From Cellvibrionaceae bacterium (lineage in GTDB: Bacteria > Pseudomonadota > Gammaproteobacteria > Pseudomonadales > Cellvibrionaceae): 64,000 bases of DNA. This document shows, piece after piece, positions 43,001 through 51,162 of this stretch. The number at the start of each line of letters is the position of its first letter. Positions within the stretch are counted from its first letter, which is position 1. The notes beneath the pieces are model-generated. The model was not told the origin of the DNA and ran no database searches. It was given only the letters and a program-made list of their open reading frames with translations. The stretch is taken from assembly GCA_025800365.1 (NCBI GenBank), contig JAOXRT010000027.1:1-64000 (forward strand), read 5' to 3'. A program made the translations under genes and the position numbers.

Positions 43001-45649
43001 CTGTTTTACGTCCTCGTTTCTAAGCTCTGGTAATTCAAGTATTTTCTCCGGGTTTCGAACTGCAGAATGGCGCATTAAACTGAAAAATCCCAAGACCTGA
43101 CGCATTACCCCAACACGCTGAGGCATTCCTATATGCATTGCGCCAAGTAGTTCTTTTAACACGCCCGCTGCTTCAGAGTTAAGATGACCTGCGGAGAAAT
43201 AGTTTAGCTTGGAGACCAAAGCGGGTATTTTTTCTTTATCTTTGCGGGCCTGGCTTATCACCCAGTTAAGCTTGGCTAAACCATCATCGAAGTTACACAG
43301 ACCAATATTGGCCTCACCCATTGCGGTGCGCACTTCTCCAAGGCTTTGACTGTAACTGCCCGCATGTTTTTCTAACAGAATTTTCTCTGCAACTGATAAA
43401 AACTCCAAAGCTGAAGCAAAGGCCGCTTGCGCCATTAGCTCGCGTGAAAACTCAAGGTTCATACTGACCAATTCATCCAACTGAGCTTTGTCCAGAAGCC
43501 ATAGAGCTCGATTGTATAGGTGAAGAAATTGGGCGTAGTCAGGTGGCGTGCAGGTATCGATTTGCTTTGCTTGTAGCTTGTCAGCTAAAGCGAGGCACAA
43601 TCTCTGAACCTGCGCCTCGGGCAGCAGCTCAAAAGCGGCTTTCTGCACACTGTCATGACAAAAATGTATATATTCACCCGCTTTAAACAAAGCATTGATC
43701 TTGATGAGATCGCGTATTTTTTCGGCCAATTCAAACCTTCTTACATCGAGAAGGTCACACATCTGAGAGATGCTGAATTTATTCCCTAATATAGAAAGCT
43801 GGGCAAGCAGATTCCTGGACTCCTCACCCAGCCCCTGCAATTTATCCTTTATGTGTTCCGTAGGGCTTAGAATGGGCAATGCCAGCATTGAATCCCAATC
43901 TATCTTAACCTTTGCCCCTTCTACAAACACAATCCCTAAGGAAAGAATGCTCTCTAGCAGGGAGCGCACATGATAAGGATTCCCTGCTGTTCTAATCATC
44001 AGTTGCTCAGCCAGCTTGGAAGCTACATCTCGATTGAGGTGGAGGTCCGCCTGCAACCAATCCAGCAGATGCTCTTGTTCCAAAGTCGGTAGTTGCAGTT
44101 TCTTAAAGCGATACTCTGATCTCTCAACGATCTTGAGAAGTTGGCTGGCGTGGTAATTCTCTTCAACTTCGTCGTCACGATAACTCAGTAAAATAAGCAA
44201 ACCATTTGGTTTTCTTTGTAATATCTTTTCCATCAACTCGATGCTAGCAGCATCGGCCCACTGCAAGTCGTCGATAAACATCACCAATTCTCGGCCACGA
44301 CTATGCAACTGCTCGCATATTGCGAAGAACAACTCCGAAAATAACCTGTTGCGCTGAGTTCTAACCTCGTGCTTACTAAATTGACCCTCAAGCTTTGCTG
44401 GATCACCCAGCAGCAGAGAAAACTTTGGCATCATTTCCAAGAGCAAGGGAAGCGCCGATGCCGCCGACTGAGTAATGACTTCGCGCCACGAAACCTTGTC
44501 ATCTGCAAGCGCCTGATCAATAAAATCTTCTAAGGCCGAGCAGATCGCCGTATAGGCATGCCCCTTTTCAAACTGATCAAACTTTCCAGAGATATAGATG
44601 CCATTTGTGCGACTAATTTCGGCAAAAAGTTCTCGAATTAAAGCACTCTTTCCAATACCAGATGGGCCACATACAGACAGTAGGCAGGCTTGCTCACGAG
44701 CTTCCTCTAAGGATTTTAATAGCTCGGCCTTTTGCTGATCACGACCAAACAATTTTTGGCTCAATTGAATAGCGGTGCTGGCATCACCCAAACCAACATT
44801 GAAGTTATCTAGAGATTTATTTTGCCCCAGTGCTTTTCGGATGTGTTCAAGATCTTGCTGAACGGCAGTAATGCTTTGATATCTTAGCTTGGGGTCTTTT
44901 TTAAGAAGCCGATCGATAACACGGGCAATAACTTTGGGCCAGCGGGGTAAAACGCTATCAAGCGCTGTTGGCGCTTGAGCGATATGGGCGTATATCAGCT
45001 CGGCCGACTCCTTGCTTTGAAACAAAGTTTGGCCACTAGCAAGATAAAATAAAGTACAGCCCAGTGAGTAGAGATCGCTACGTTGATCGATGGGTAGGTT
45101 TACCCGGCCAGTTTGCTCTGGCGAGATATAAGCTAGTGTACCTGCAAGCTGTTTAGCTGACGTGAATTCTACCGAATGCTCTTGCAGCGCGCTGGCGTGC
45201 TCAAAGTCTATCAACTTGACTGAACTGAAATCAGCCCGACTGACAATATTGGCCGGGTTAATATCACGATGTATTACGCCTGCACTGTGAATAGACTCAA
45301 TACAGCGACAGATCTCAATGGCTAAATCTAGCCAGCTGTGTAAGTTCATACCTTCCGCTGGCGCCAGCTCAGCCAATGAGCGTAAGCCCTCCTCGACAAA
45401 GACAAGCGCGGGACGGCGATCTAACTGTAGGATCGCGATTGGGCAGCTGACATAGCTCGGGTCCAAACCTCTTCCCAGCACCCACTCTTTGCACTCACCA
45501 TAGCGGGAAAAATCCAAATCCAATGATATAGACTGCTTTACCACCAAGGACTCTCCACTTAGCCTATCGTGGGCCTTGGATATCCGTGTCCGCTGACTGG
45601 TATAGAGGGGGGTAAGGTTGTCTAGCTGAAATTCCTGCTGACTATTCAT
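40061..45649 (-). CDS. Trifunctional Ser/Thr kinase, AAA-type ATPase and sensor histidine kinase
   Basis: A 1862-residue cytoplasmic signalling protein without membrane helices. Order of parts: Ser/Thr kinase (about 15-275; VVK Lys38, HRDINPAN 127-134, DFE 148-150, SPE 176-178), AAA/NACHT-like ATPase (295-600; Walker A GPSGIGKSA 328-336, Walker B LVMFIDDLQWAD), a long TPR-like helical region (600-1330), GAF (about 1370-1510), PAS (about 1525-1640 region, start VENIIDAAPLLVFEV), coiled coil, phospho-acceptor His1625 in AHEINTPIG, and HATPase (Asn1756, DDGKG 1787-1791, GTGLGL 1813-1818). The kinase lacks the HRD-loop Lys and has DFE for DFG. No response regulator is adjacent. The signal is unknown. 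Confidence 0.93.
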   Translation of the reverse strand: MNSQQEFQLDNLTPLYTSQRTRISKAHDRLSGESLVVKQSISLDLDFSRYGECKEWVLGRGLDPSYVSCPIAILQLDRRPALVFVEEGLRSLAELAPAEGMNLHSWLDLAIEICRCIESIHSAGVIHRDINPANIVSRADFSSVKLIDFEHASALQEHSVEFTSAKQLAGTLAYISPEQTGRVNLPIDQRSDLYSLGCTLFYLASGQTLFQSKESAELIYAHIAQAPTALDSVLPRWPKVIARVIDRLLKKDPKLRYQSITAVQQDLEHIRKALGQNKSLDNFNVGLGDASTAIQLSQKLFGRDQQKAELLKSLEEAREQACLLSVCGPSGIGKSALIRELFAEISRTNGIYISGKFDQFEKGHAYTAICSALEDFIDQALADDKVSWREVITQSAASALPLLLEMMPKFSLLLGDPAKLEGQFSKHEVRTQRNRLFSELFFAICEQLHSRGRELVMFIDDLQWADAASIELMEKILQRKPNGLLILLSYRDDEVEENYHASQLLKIVERSEYRFKKLQLPTLEQEHLLDWLQADLHLNRDVASKLAEQLMIRTAGNPYHVRSLLESILSLGIVFVEGAKVKIDWDSMLALPILSPTEHIKDKLQGLGEESRNLLAQLSILGNKFSISQMCDLLDVRRFELAEKIRDLIKINALFKAGEYIHFCHDSVQKAAFELLPEAQVQRLCLALADKLQAKQIDTCTPPDYAQFLHLYNRALWLLDKAQLDELVSMNLEFSRELMAQAAFASALEFLSVAEKILLEKHAGSYSQSLGEVRTAMGEANIGLCNFDDGLAKLNWVISQARKDKEKIPALVSKLNYFSAGHLNSEAAGVLKELLGAMHIGMPQRVGVMRQVLGFFSLMRHSAVRNPEKILELPELRNEDVKQQIKLLSACLVAAYLCESDYFGLIVMHMIKLTLRHGVFDQSASPMICFSVVCMAFGRWDLARRFAKSALALLERYDNKSTEAFVYLNYGALVNHWFNRPISENESYVKMALESAEACGEFEVASLGIAILTGQRYLRGLPLPSLIEIQLKAREYIEQFEKDLSLQHSDFTIELFRAASLNESDGVTISGPFFNEEDMLSLEADQGESIFVSGLYADKAFLCILQKDYKLAFDNFSRAFNGKIMEAAGSYYHPFIFMVGVVAAVNCLDLNYRPFKARYYIWALLRRLKALSKQSPVNFRPYYLLARASFLAHKGSFESGMQAYQEALDSVARDGVLQTKALAHELFARFLLAKNFIGLANTQIRLAYEFYQQWGAQPKLRSLREEFAFLQDRYAASDSILGTTTRTVSADLDFKALSRSIELLGSSLDKHQLLSGLMDALLLNSGANRVAYVENFSGSLNLLALKSGASDCPILEEGESNLHEHQLQLSLLHKARDSKGKVLLENCELNGASLSVLVIPIYRKARLQGLVYLENSLFADAFRPDNVDVLRLLALQAGMALENAGVFEHAERERKNVENIIDAAPLLVFEVSVDARILYVNPEACRLTGYSKEEMIDANWWHLLLHEENSANFRDVRRAVIKGELNNFEFSIQTKDNEERIVLWSNVIRQAEKGRRRILIFGVDATEEIVAKRKMLGFNQELQERVASRTHDLEVSLQSLKEAQSKLVESEKAAALSGLVAGVAHEINTPIGIGVTGATQFIDSTKRIVRDYESGSMSQQGLEGYFKNSMSIAELLHNNLHRAAELVKSFKQISVDQTSEARRRFYLTEYLQDALLSLHSQYAHRDITVDLEGPELLEIDSYPGFYSQVLTNLLMNSLSHAYEEDDSGQIKIQVSIDDSEINISYCDDGKGISADNLSKIFDPFFTTNSQGGGTGLGLNILYNLITQNLKGEIRCESDLGVGVCFYIKLPRELAREEISLLR

Positions 45650-45942
45650 AGAGAATTCTTGTAATGCGACCCTGCTACTTTGTTCTTACTATAAATCTAG
45701 CATATGGCGTTCGTTTTGCTCTGCTATATCGCAAATAGCTCGCAGGCTCTCCCTAGCCTGCATTATCGAGCTCAGTTACTCAGCTGGCGAATCCCAGCAG
45801 ACCACTCAGATAGCACTTTTGACCATTTTCATTATTTTTTGCCAATGCAATGGCATATCTGGCCATTGCGAGCGAATCTCATCTGGGGTCTTATAGACGC
45901 TGGTACATTTTGTGTCTTGAAATTTGGCAAAGGAAACACCCC

Positions 45943-46914
45943 ATGGCATTACCTGAGATTCTAAAAGGCCGTCTATCTGTCCCTGCAGTGGCGTCGCCGA
46001 TGTTTATTATTTCCAACCCAGAGCTGGTTCTCGCACAGTGTAAGGCTGGCGTGGTGGGCTCCTTTCCATCACTGAACGCCCGCGGCGAAGGTGAGTTTGA
46101 AAAGTGGCTAATTCATATTAATGAAGAGCTCGATCGTTACAATCAGGCAAACCCAGATAAGCCTGCTGCCCCTTATGCAGTCAACCAAATCGTGCATCGC
46201 TCTAATAACCGTCTAGACGAAGATTTAGAGCTATGCGTGAAATATGAGGTGCCTATTGTCATCACCTCATTGGGTGCCCGCGTAGAGCTAAACGAAGCTA
46301 TCCATTCTTATGGCGGCATTACGCTGCACGACATTATCAATAACACCTTTGCTAAAAAGGCGATTGAAAAAGGTGCTGATGGCCTAATCGCGGTTGCTGC
46401 CGGTGCCGGCGGCCACGCTGGAGTGCAGTCACCTCTTGCCCTAATTCAAGAAATTCGTGAATGGTTCGACGGCCCATTATTGCTTTCTGGCTCCATCGCT
46501 TCTGGCGATTCCATATTGGCTGCACAGGCAATGGGGGCAGATTTGGGATACATCGGTTCTGGCTTTATCGCCACCACCGAAGCCAACGCTGATGAGCGCT
46601 ATAAGCAGATGATTACCGACTGCGGCGCAGAAGATATTGTTTACAGTAATCTATTTACCGGTGTTCACGGCAACTACTTAAAGCCTTCTATTGAGGCTGC
46701 TGGTATGGACCCGAATGCTCTGCCTGAAAGTGACCCGTCTAAGATGAACTTTGGTTCTGGCGGCAACCAGAAGACTAAAGCTTGGAAAGATATCTGGGGC
46801 TGCGGCCAAGGTATTGGTGCGGTAAAAGAAGTCCAGCCTGCTGGAGACTTTATTGCCAAATTAGGCGCTGAATACAAAGCAGCCCTGGCGCGCCTAAACG
46901 CTCTGCAGGGCTAA
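45943..46914 (+). CDS. Nitronate monooxygenase family protein (FMN-dependent)
   Basis: TIM-barrel flavoenzyme of 323 residues that probably oxidises alkyl nitronates, detoxifying propionate 3-nitronate-like compounds; some members are enoyl reductases. Key parts are PAVASPMFIISNPELVLAQ at the N-terminus, the active-site region AAGAGGHAG with the conserved His, and LLSGSIASGDSILAAQAMGADLGYIGSGF for FMN phosphate. I chose the ATG at 45943, just after AAGGAAA; the longer open frame from 45850 adds an unconserved extension. Confidence 0.88.
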   Translation: MALPEILKGRLSVPAVASPMFIISNPELVLAQCKAGVVGSFPSLNARGEGEFEKWLIHINEELDRYNQANPDKPAAPYAVNQIVHRSNNRLDEDLELCVKYEVPIVITSLGARVELNEAIHSYGGITLHDIINNTFAKKAIEKGADGLIAVAAGAGGHAGVQSPLALIQEIREWFDGPLLLSGSIASGDSILAAQAMGADLGYIGSGFIATTEANADERYKQMITDCGAEDIVYSNLFTGVHGNYLKPSIEAAGMDPNALPESDPSKMNFGSGGNQKTKAWKDIWGCGQGIGAVKEVQPAGDFIAKLGAEYKAALARLNALQG

Positions 46915-46935
46915 AGGAGCATGTAGAAAAAAGTC

Positions 46936-47021
46936 GCTCAAAACCGATGGGTGCTATAAAGCAGGAAGGGGGCTTTATAGCTACCTTGGGGTATGAAGGG
47001 CGGCATCCCATCGGCTTGAGC
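46936..47021. other. Nested intergenic hairpin
   Basis: Outer arms (46936-46954 and 47003-47021, 17 of 19 pairs) enclose an inner perfect 9-bp hairpin CTATAAAGC/GCTTTATAG (46954-46962 with 46972-46980). It begins 21 bp after the nitronate monooxygenase stop in the 301-bp gap before the DoxX-like gene. There is no T-run, so it is not a plain terminator. The remaining gap shows no gene. Confidence 0.65.
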
Positions 47022-47215
47022 AGTTCCATTTGACCCTGCTCAAGCTGTTCATTCCTCACGCAAATATCACAATTTCCTCATCCCTTCTCGTCGCTGTTTT
47101 TTACCATAAGCTCATTCATTTTGAATCTAAACAAAGCCTTGCAAGCGATCTCTCGCTCAGCAAAACTTCCCGCGTTTGAACATAATCACAACGATAATTT
47201 TGAGCGGGATAATTT

Positions 47216-47623
47216 ATGAAAGCTTGGACTCTACTCTTCACTCGCGTTTCAACGGGGCTGCTTTTGGTGTTGTGGGGAGCTATTAAAATTGCTGCGCCAG
47301 ACAAGGCCAAGGGTGTTTCTGAAAAGTACTATGGCGGTTTGGTCAGTGCCGACGAGATCGTTTTGCTGATGGGCGTTGCTCAAATTGCCATTGGCGCTTT
47401 GGTAGTTTTAGGTTTGTTTCGAAAATATGTTTACCCTGCCCAGGCAGTGATTCTAGGCTTCGGTTTATTTGCCATTTGGCAGTATATTTTAGATCCGCTA
47501 GGTCTGTATTTAGCCAGCGATCCAAAGCCATTATTTTTCCCATCGACAACCGTTTTTTTCGCGACCTTGATTATGTTGCTCTACAAGGAAGATGATTCTT
47601 TGGCGTTGGATAATAAATTGTAA
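47216..47623 (+). CDS. DoxX-like small membrane protein
   Basis: The 135-residue inner-membrane protein has four predicted helices (about 5-25, 44-65, 71-93, 105-122) and the GLLLVLWGAIKIAAPDKA and GVAQIAIGALVVLGLFRK layout of DoxX/DoxD-like proteins. Members are linked to respiratory or thiol redox functions, but the role here is unknown. Its stop faces the repeat array and the convergent ppnN gene. Confidence 0.72.
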   Translation: MKAWTLLFTRVSTGLLLVLWGAIKIAAPDKAKGVSEKYYGGLVSADEIVLLMGVAQIAIGALVVLGLFRKYVYPAQAVILGFGLFAIWQYILDPLGLYLASDPKPLFFPSTTVFFATLIMLLYKEDDSLALDNKL

Positions 47624-47640
47624 CGAGTCGATCTCGTTAC

Positions 47641-48206
47641 AATTTAGGGGTCAGATCCCACCCTTATTTAAAACAATGCAGACAAAAAGCCCCGTTTCTT
47701 TTTAAAAACGGGATCTGACCCCGGTGTTTATCGGAGCCATCTTTATATAATCAACTAGCAACTTTAGGGGTCAGATCCCATTCTTATTTAAAACAATGCA
47801 GACAAAAAGCCCTGTTTCTTTTTAAAAACGGGATCTGACCCTGGTGGTTATCGGAGCCAGCTTTATATAATCAACTAGCAGCTTTAGGGGTCAGATCCCA
47901 TTCTTTTTTAAAACAGTGTAGACAAATAGCCCCGCTTCTTTTTAAAAACGGGATCTAACCCCGATGGTTATCGGGCCAGCTTTATAATATCAACTAGCAG
48001 CTTTAGGGGTCAGATCCCATTCTTATTAAAACAATGCAGACAAAAAGCCCCGTTTCTTTTTAAAAACGGGATCTGACCCCGATGGTTATTGGAGCCAGCT
48101 TTATATAATCGACTAGCAACTTTAGGGGTCAGATCCCATTCTTTTTTAAAACAATGTAGATAAAAAGTCCCGTTTCTTTTTAAAAACGGGATCTGACCCC
48201 GATGGT
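47641..48206. repeat. Tandem array of ~120-bp units with nested inverted repeats
   Basis: About 4.7 units start at 47641, 47761, 47881, 48000 and 48119 (periods 120, 120, 119 and 119 bp); the last is truncated. Each unit has GGGGTCAGATCCC near its start, a mid stem CCCGTTT/AAACGGG, and GGGATCTGACCCC about 50 bp on, so the outer and inner arms can fold together. A roughly 40-bp linker containing TATATAATCAACTAGCA separates units. Copies differ by scattered substitutions and small deletions. It lies between two convergent genes. Confidence 0.95.
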
Positions 48207-48220
48207 TATACACCAAGCAG

Positions 48221-49585
48221 CTAATGACTTAATTCATAACAAGGGGTGTATTCACCTTTAAGCTTCATCCTGCCCGCACTCACAAAACTACGCAGTAAAG
48301 AGTCCATAGCCTGCATAATATCGGCATCGCCATTTAATTTATACGGGCCATGGTTTCGAATTTGCTCGATCCCAAAAGGTTTAACATTGCCGGCCACGAT
48401 GCCCGAGAATGCGCTGCGCATATTGGCAACCAATTCGTGGGCTGGAACATTCTTATTGAGCTCTAGAGCCGCCATATTCTCATGGCTTGGAATAAATGGC
48501 TGCTGTAGTGATTCTGGAATCATTAGCTGCCAGTTGTACACATAAGACTCATGCGACTTACGACGTTGGCGCTTTACCTTCTCGACACCCTTCTTGGCCA
48601 AGCGTGCAACTTGCTCCGGCTGCCCTACGATAGTCTCATAATATTGCGCCGCATCATCACCCAAACTAAAGCGAATAAAGCGATCAAGATCATCAAAATA
48701 CTCAGGCTTTTCTTCGGGTGCAGCAAAGATTAATGGCACTTCAATATCGCGGTTATCCGGATGCATTAAAATCCCAAGCAAGTACATGACTTCTTCAGCG
48801 GTACCAGCACCACCAGGAAAAACAATAATGCAGTGCGCCATACGCACAAAGGCTTCTAAACGCTTTTCAATATCGGGAAGAATCACTAGTTCGTTGACAA
48901 TAGGATTGGGCGATTCCGACGCAATAATGCCAGGTTCGGTAATACCCACATAGCGGCCATTATGTATCTGCTGTTTGGCATGGCCTACGGCTGCCCCCTT
49001 CATGGGGCCTTTCATGGCGCCAATACCGCAACCGGTGCCAACATCAAGGCCGCGCAAGCCCATTTGATAGCCAACCTTTTTGCTGTAATCGTATTCCACT
49101 CGATCAATAGAATGGCCACCCCAGCAAATGACTAGATTGGGCATACGCTCGGGTTTTACCACGCCGGCGTTGCGTAAAATACGGAATACCGCATCGCTAA
49201 TACCTTCAGCATTACTAAGATCAAAGTTGCCGCGCTCACTCATTTTATTATGGGTAAACACGATATCCCGTAATACATCGAATAGCTGATCTTGTAGACC
49301 TCGAATCATCACACCATCTACAAAGGCGGTCGCCGGGGCGTTGCGAACCTCCAGCTTTACCCCGCGCGATTGCGGTGAGAGTTCGATAGAGAAATCTTTA
49401 AAACTATTTAGTAATAGTTCTGGATCATCATCTTCTGATCCAGCGTTTAAGACCGCCAAGGCACACTCTCTAAATAAACGGTGCACCTCGGGGTGGGAAT
49501 CCATCAAGCTTTCAATTTCGCGATGGGAAAGTAGATTCATGCTTCGTGTCGGCCTGACACTGGCGTACTTTATTTTATCACTCAT
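48221..49585 (-). CDS. ppnN: Nucleotide 5'-monophosphate nucleosidase PpnN (LOG family)
   Basis: Cleaves purine and pyrimidine nucleoside monophosphates to base and ribose 5-phosphate; in E. coli it is a (p)ppGpp target in nucleotide salvage. The 454 residues equal E. coli PpnN, and the N-terminus (SMNLLSHREIESLM, ECALAVLNAGS) aligns with it. The LOG Rossmann motif is VFPGGAGTAEEVMYLLG near 253-270, and GTGCGIGAMKGPMKGAAVGH precedes it. The stop lies 15 bp past the repeat array. The ATG is preceded by AAGGAGAAA on the minus strand. Confidence 0.94.
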   Translation of the reverse strand: MSDKIKYASVRPTRSMNLLSHREIESLMDSHPEVHRLFRECALAVLNAGSEDDDPELLLNSFKDFSIELSPQSRGVKLEVRNAPATAFVDGVMIRGLQDQLFDVLRDIVFTHNKMSERGNFDLSNAEGISDAVFRILRNAGVVKPERMPNLVICWGGHSIDRVEYDYSKKVGYQMGLRGLDVGTGCGIGAMKGPMKGAAVGHAKQQIHNGRYVGITEPGIIASESPNPIVNELVILPDIEKRLEAFVRMAHCIIVFPGGAGTAEEVMYLLGILMHPDNRDIEVPLIFAAPEEKPEYFDDLDRFIRFSLGDDAAQYYETIVGQPEQVARLAKKGVEKVKRQRRKSHESYVYNWQLMIPESLQQPFIPSHENMAALELNKNVPAHELVANMRSAFSGIVAGNVKPFGIEQIRNHGPYKLNGDADIMQAMDSLLRSFVSAGRMKLKGEYTPCYELSH

Positions 49586-49706
49586 ACGTTTTTCTCCTTT
49601 TTATACGGAGCTAGCATGAGCGATCAATATGACAGACGGTTGAAACTTATAGGCTATTTTTTTAAATTAATTTTTTAAAATATATACTCGTTTACGTCTT
49701 CTCGCT

Positions 49707-50930
49707 CTAATGCTGAGCTTCCTGAGGTGGTTCCAGCCTATCGGCAATTGTAATAATTAGCAAGGCCAAGGCGGAACACATAGCAAAGCTTAACACTAGG
49801 GGAAATACGCTACCGTTGTAGAAACTGCCTATCCATGCCCCTAAGGCAAAGGAGATTAGTGTTGAGACAGAACCCACTACTGCAGCGCCAATTCCGGCTA
49901 GTTTTCCTAGTGGCTCCATGGCGACGGAACTCATATTTCCAAACACCATACCTACACAGAATAGCAAAAATCCCAGAAATAGCATAAACCACAATAGGCT
50001 TGGCTCTCCTAGAATATAAACCGCTGCGGAGTAAAGGCTACCCGCCAGCATGATGCACAACATGGCGTTGCGGCTGATTGCTCGCATGCCATAGCGCACC
50101 ACGATCCGGGCATTAACTACCGATGCAGCACCTAAACACAGTGCCAAACAAGCAAACAATAGCGGGAAGTATTTTCCACCCCCAAGCTGGATTTCTAAAA
50201 TTTGTTGTGAGGTTGATAAAAACGCCACGAAGGCTCCGGAGATGCTTCCGGCCGCTACGGTGTAGCCAATCGCGGTTGGGTGTTTTAATACATAGGCAAA
50301 GCCTTTTGCGATATCGACAATATGGAAGCGTCGTCGATTTTCCTTGCTTAGTGTTTCAGGTTGGCGTAGTCCTAACCAGGCCCAAACCACAAGCCCCAAC
50401 AATACAAATGAGCTAAAGATCATGCGCCAGTCGGCAACAAATAAGATCAGCTGGCCTAAGCTTGGTGCAAGCGCTGGCACTAGGATAAATATTGTCATCA
50501 TAAAGGACATGACTCTGGCCATTTCTCGACCTTTATAAAGGTCGCGAACAATTGCCATGGTGACGACTCGGGGGCCCGCCAAGCCTAGGCCTTGAAGCAA
50601 TCTTCCCATTAACATGGTGTCGAAGTCTTTGGCGAACATGGCCATGAGGCTACCGAACAAATATATTATTAAGCCAATGTAGATGGTGGGCTTGCGGCCT
50701 ATGCTATCGGATAGTGGGCCGAAGCCGATTTGGCCTACGCCCAAACCTAGAAATAGGTACCCGATAATAAGTTGAACATGATTAGGGTTTTCGACTTTTA
50801 GCTCTTGGCCGATTTCGGCCAGTGCTGGCAGCATGGCGTCGATGGCTAGGGCGACCAAGGCGGTCATGAGTGCCATGAGGGCGATAAATTCGGGTAGCGC
50901 TAAGGGCTTTGTAGGGGACTTAAACAACAT
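49707..50930 (-). CDS. MFS multidrug transporter, Bcr/CflA family
   Basis: Proton antiporter with 12 predicted membrane helices, 407 residues. The loop 2-3 motif is GPLSDSIGRKPTIYIG and the antiporter motif C-like segment is GLGLAGPRVVTMAIVRDLYKG, typical of Bcr/CflA drug exporters. Likely substrates are amphipathic drugs or sulfonamides; unproven here. It lies downstream of another MFS gene, separated by a 232-bp gap with a perfect inverted repeat. Confidence 0.9.
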   Translation of the reverse strand: MLFKSPTKPLALPEFIALMALMTALVALAIDAMLPALAEIGQELKVENPNHVQLIIGYLFLGLGVGQIGFGPLSDSIGRKPTIYIGLIIYLFGSLMAMFAKDFDTMLMGRLLQGLGLAGPRVVTMAIVRDLYKGREMARVMSFMMTIFILVPALAPSLGQLILFVADWRMIFSSFVLLGLVVWAWLGLRQPETLSKENRRRFHIVDIAKGFAYVLKHPTAIGYTVAAGSISGAFVAFLSTSQQILEIQLGGGKYFPLLFACLALCLGAASVVNARIVVRYGMRAISRNAMLCIMLAGSLYSAAVYILGEPSLLWFMLFLGFLLFCVGMVFGNMSSVAMEPLGKLAGIGAAVVGSVSTLISFALGAWIGSFYNGSVFPLVLSFAMCSALALLIITIADRLEPPQEAQH

Positions 50931-50986
50931 TGACTCCTAGAATAAGTTTCTTCGCGATCAAGCAGTTGAGAAACTTGACCGCAAGC

Positions 50987-51089
50987 AAGCCCTAGATAGG
51001 TTCGCCAGAAACGCGCTCAAGCCATCCCGGGCGCTCGGGTCGCGACGTCCATGTCGCTTTACGGTTTCTGGCGAACCTATCTAGGGCTT
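50987..51089. repeat. Perfect 26-bp inverted repeat with a GC-rich loop
   Basis: The arm 50987-51012 (starts AAGCCCTAGATAGG) is exactly complementary to 51064-51089 (ends CCTATCTAGGGCTT). The 51-base interior is GC-rich, with CCCGGGCGCTCGGG and CGCGACGTC palindromes. It lies between two minus-strand MFS genes. Size and structure suit a small mobile (MITE- or REPIN-like) element rather than a plain terminator. Confidence 0.9.
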
Positions 51090-51162
51090 ACTCGCTGCAC
51101 AGTTCAATCTTGGAAGCCCGTGCAACTAAAATTCAAAAGGTAAGAGGCTTAAAATCAACCTA

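Noticed and set aside
45704-45942. Plus-strand frames before the nitronate monooxygenase
   Set aside because: No ribosome-binding site or family match; the ATG at 45943 has a good AAGGAAA.
47641-48206. CRISPR array
   Set aside because: The whole ~120-bp unit is conserved, including the parts that would be spacers. There are no variable spacers and no cas genes.
48010-48216. Minus-strand open frame inside the repeat array
   Set aside because: It is a product of the repeats (motif WDLTP from GGGATCTGACCCC-type arms) and has no independent support.
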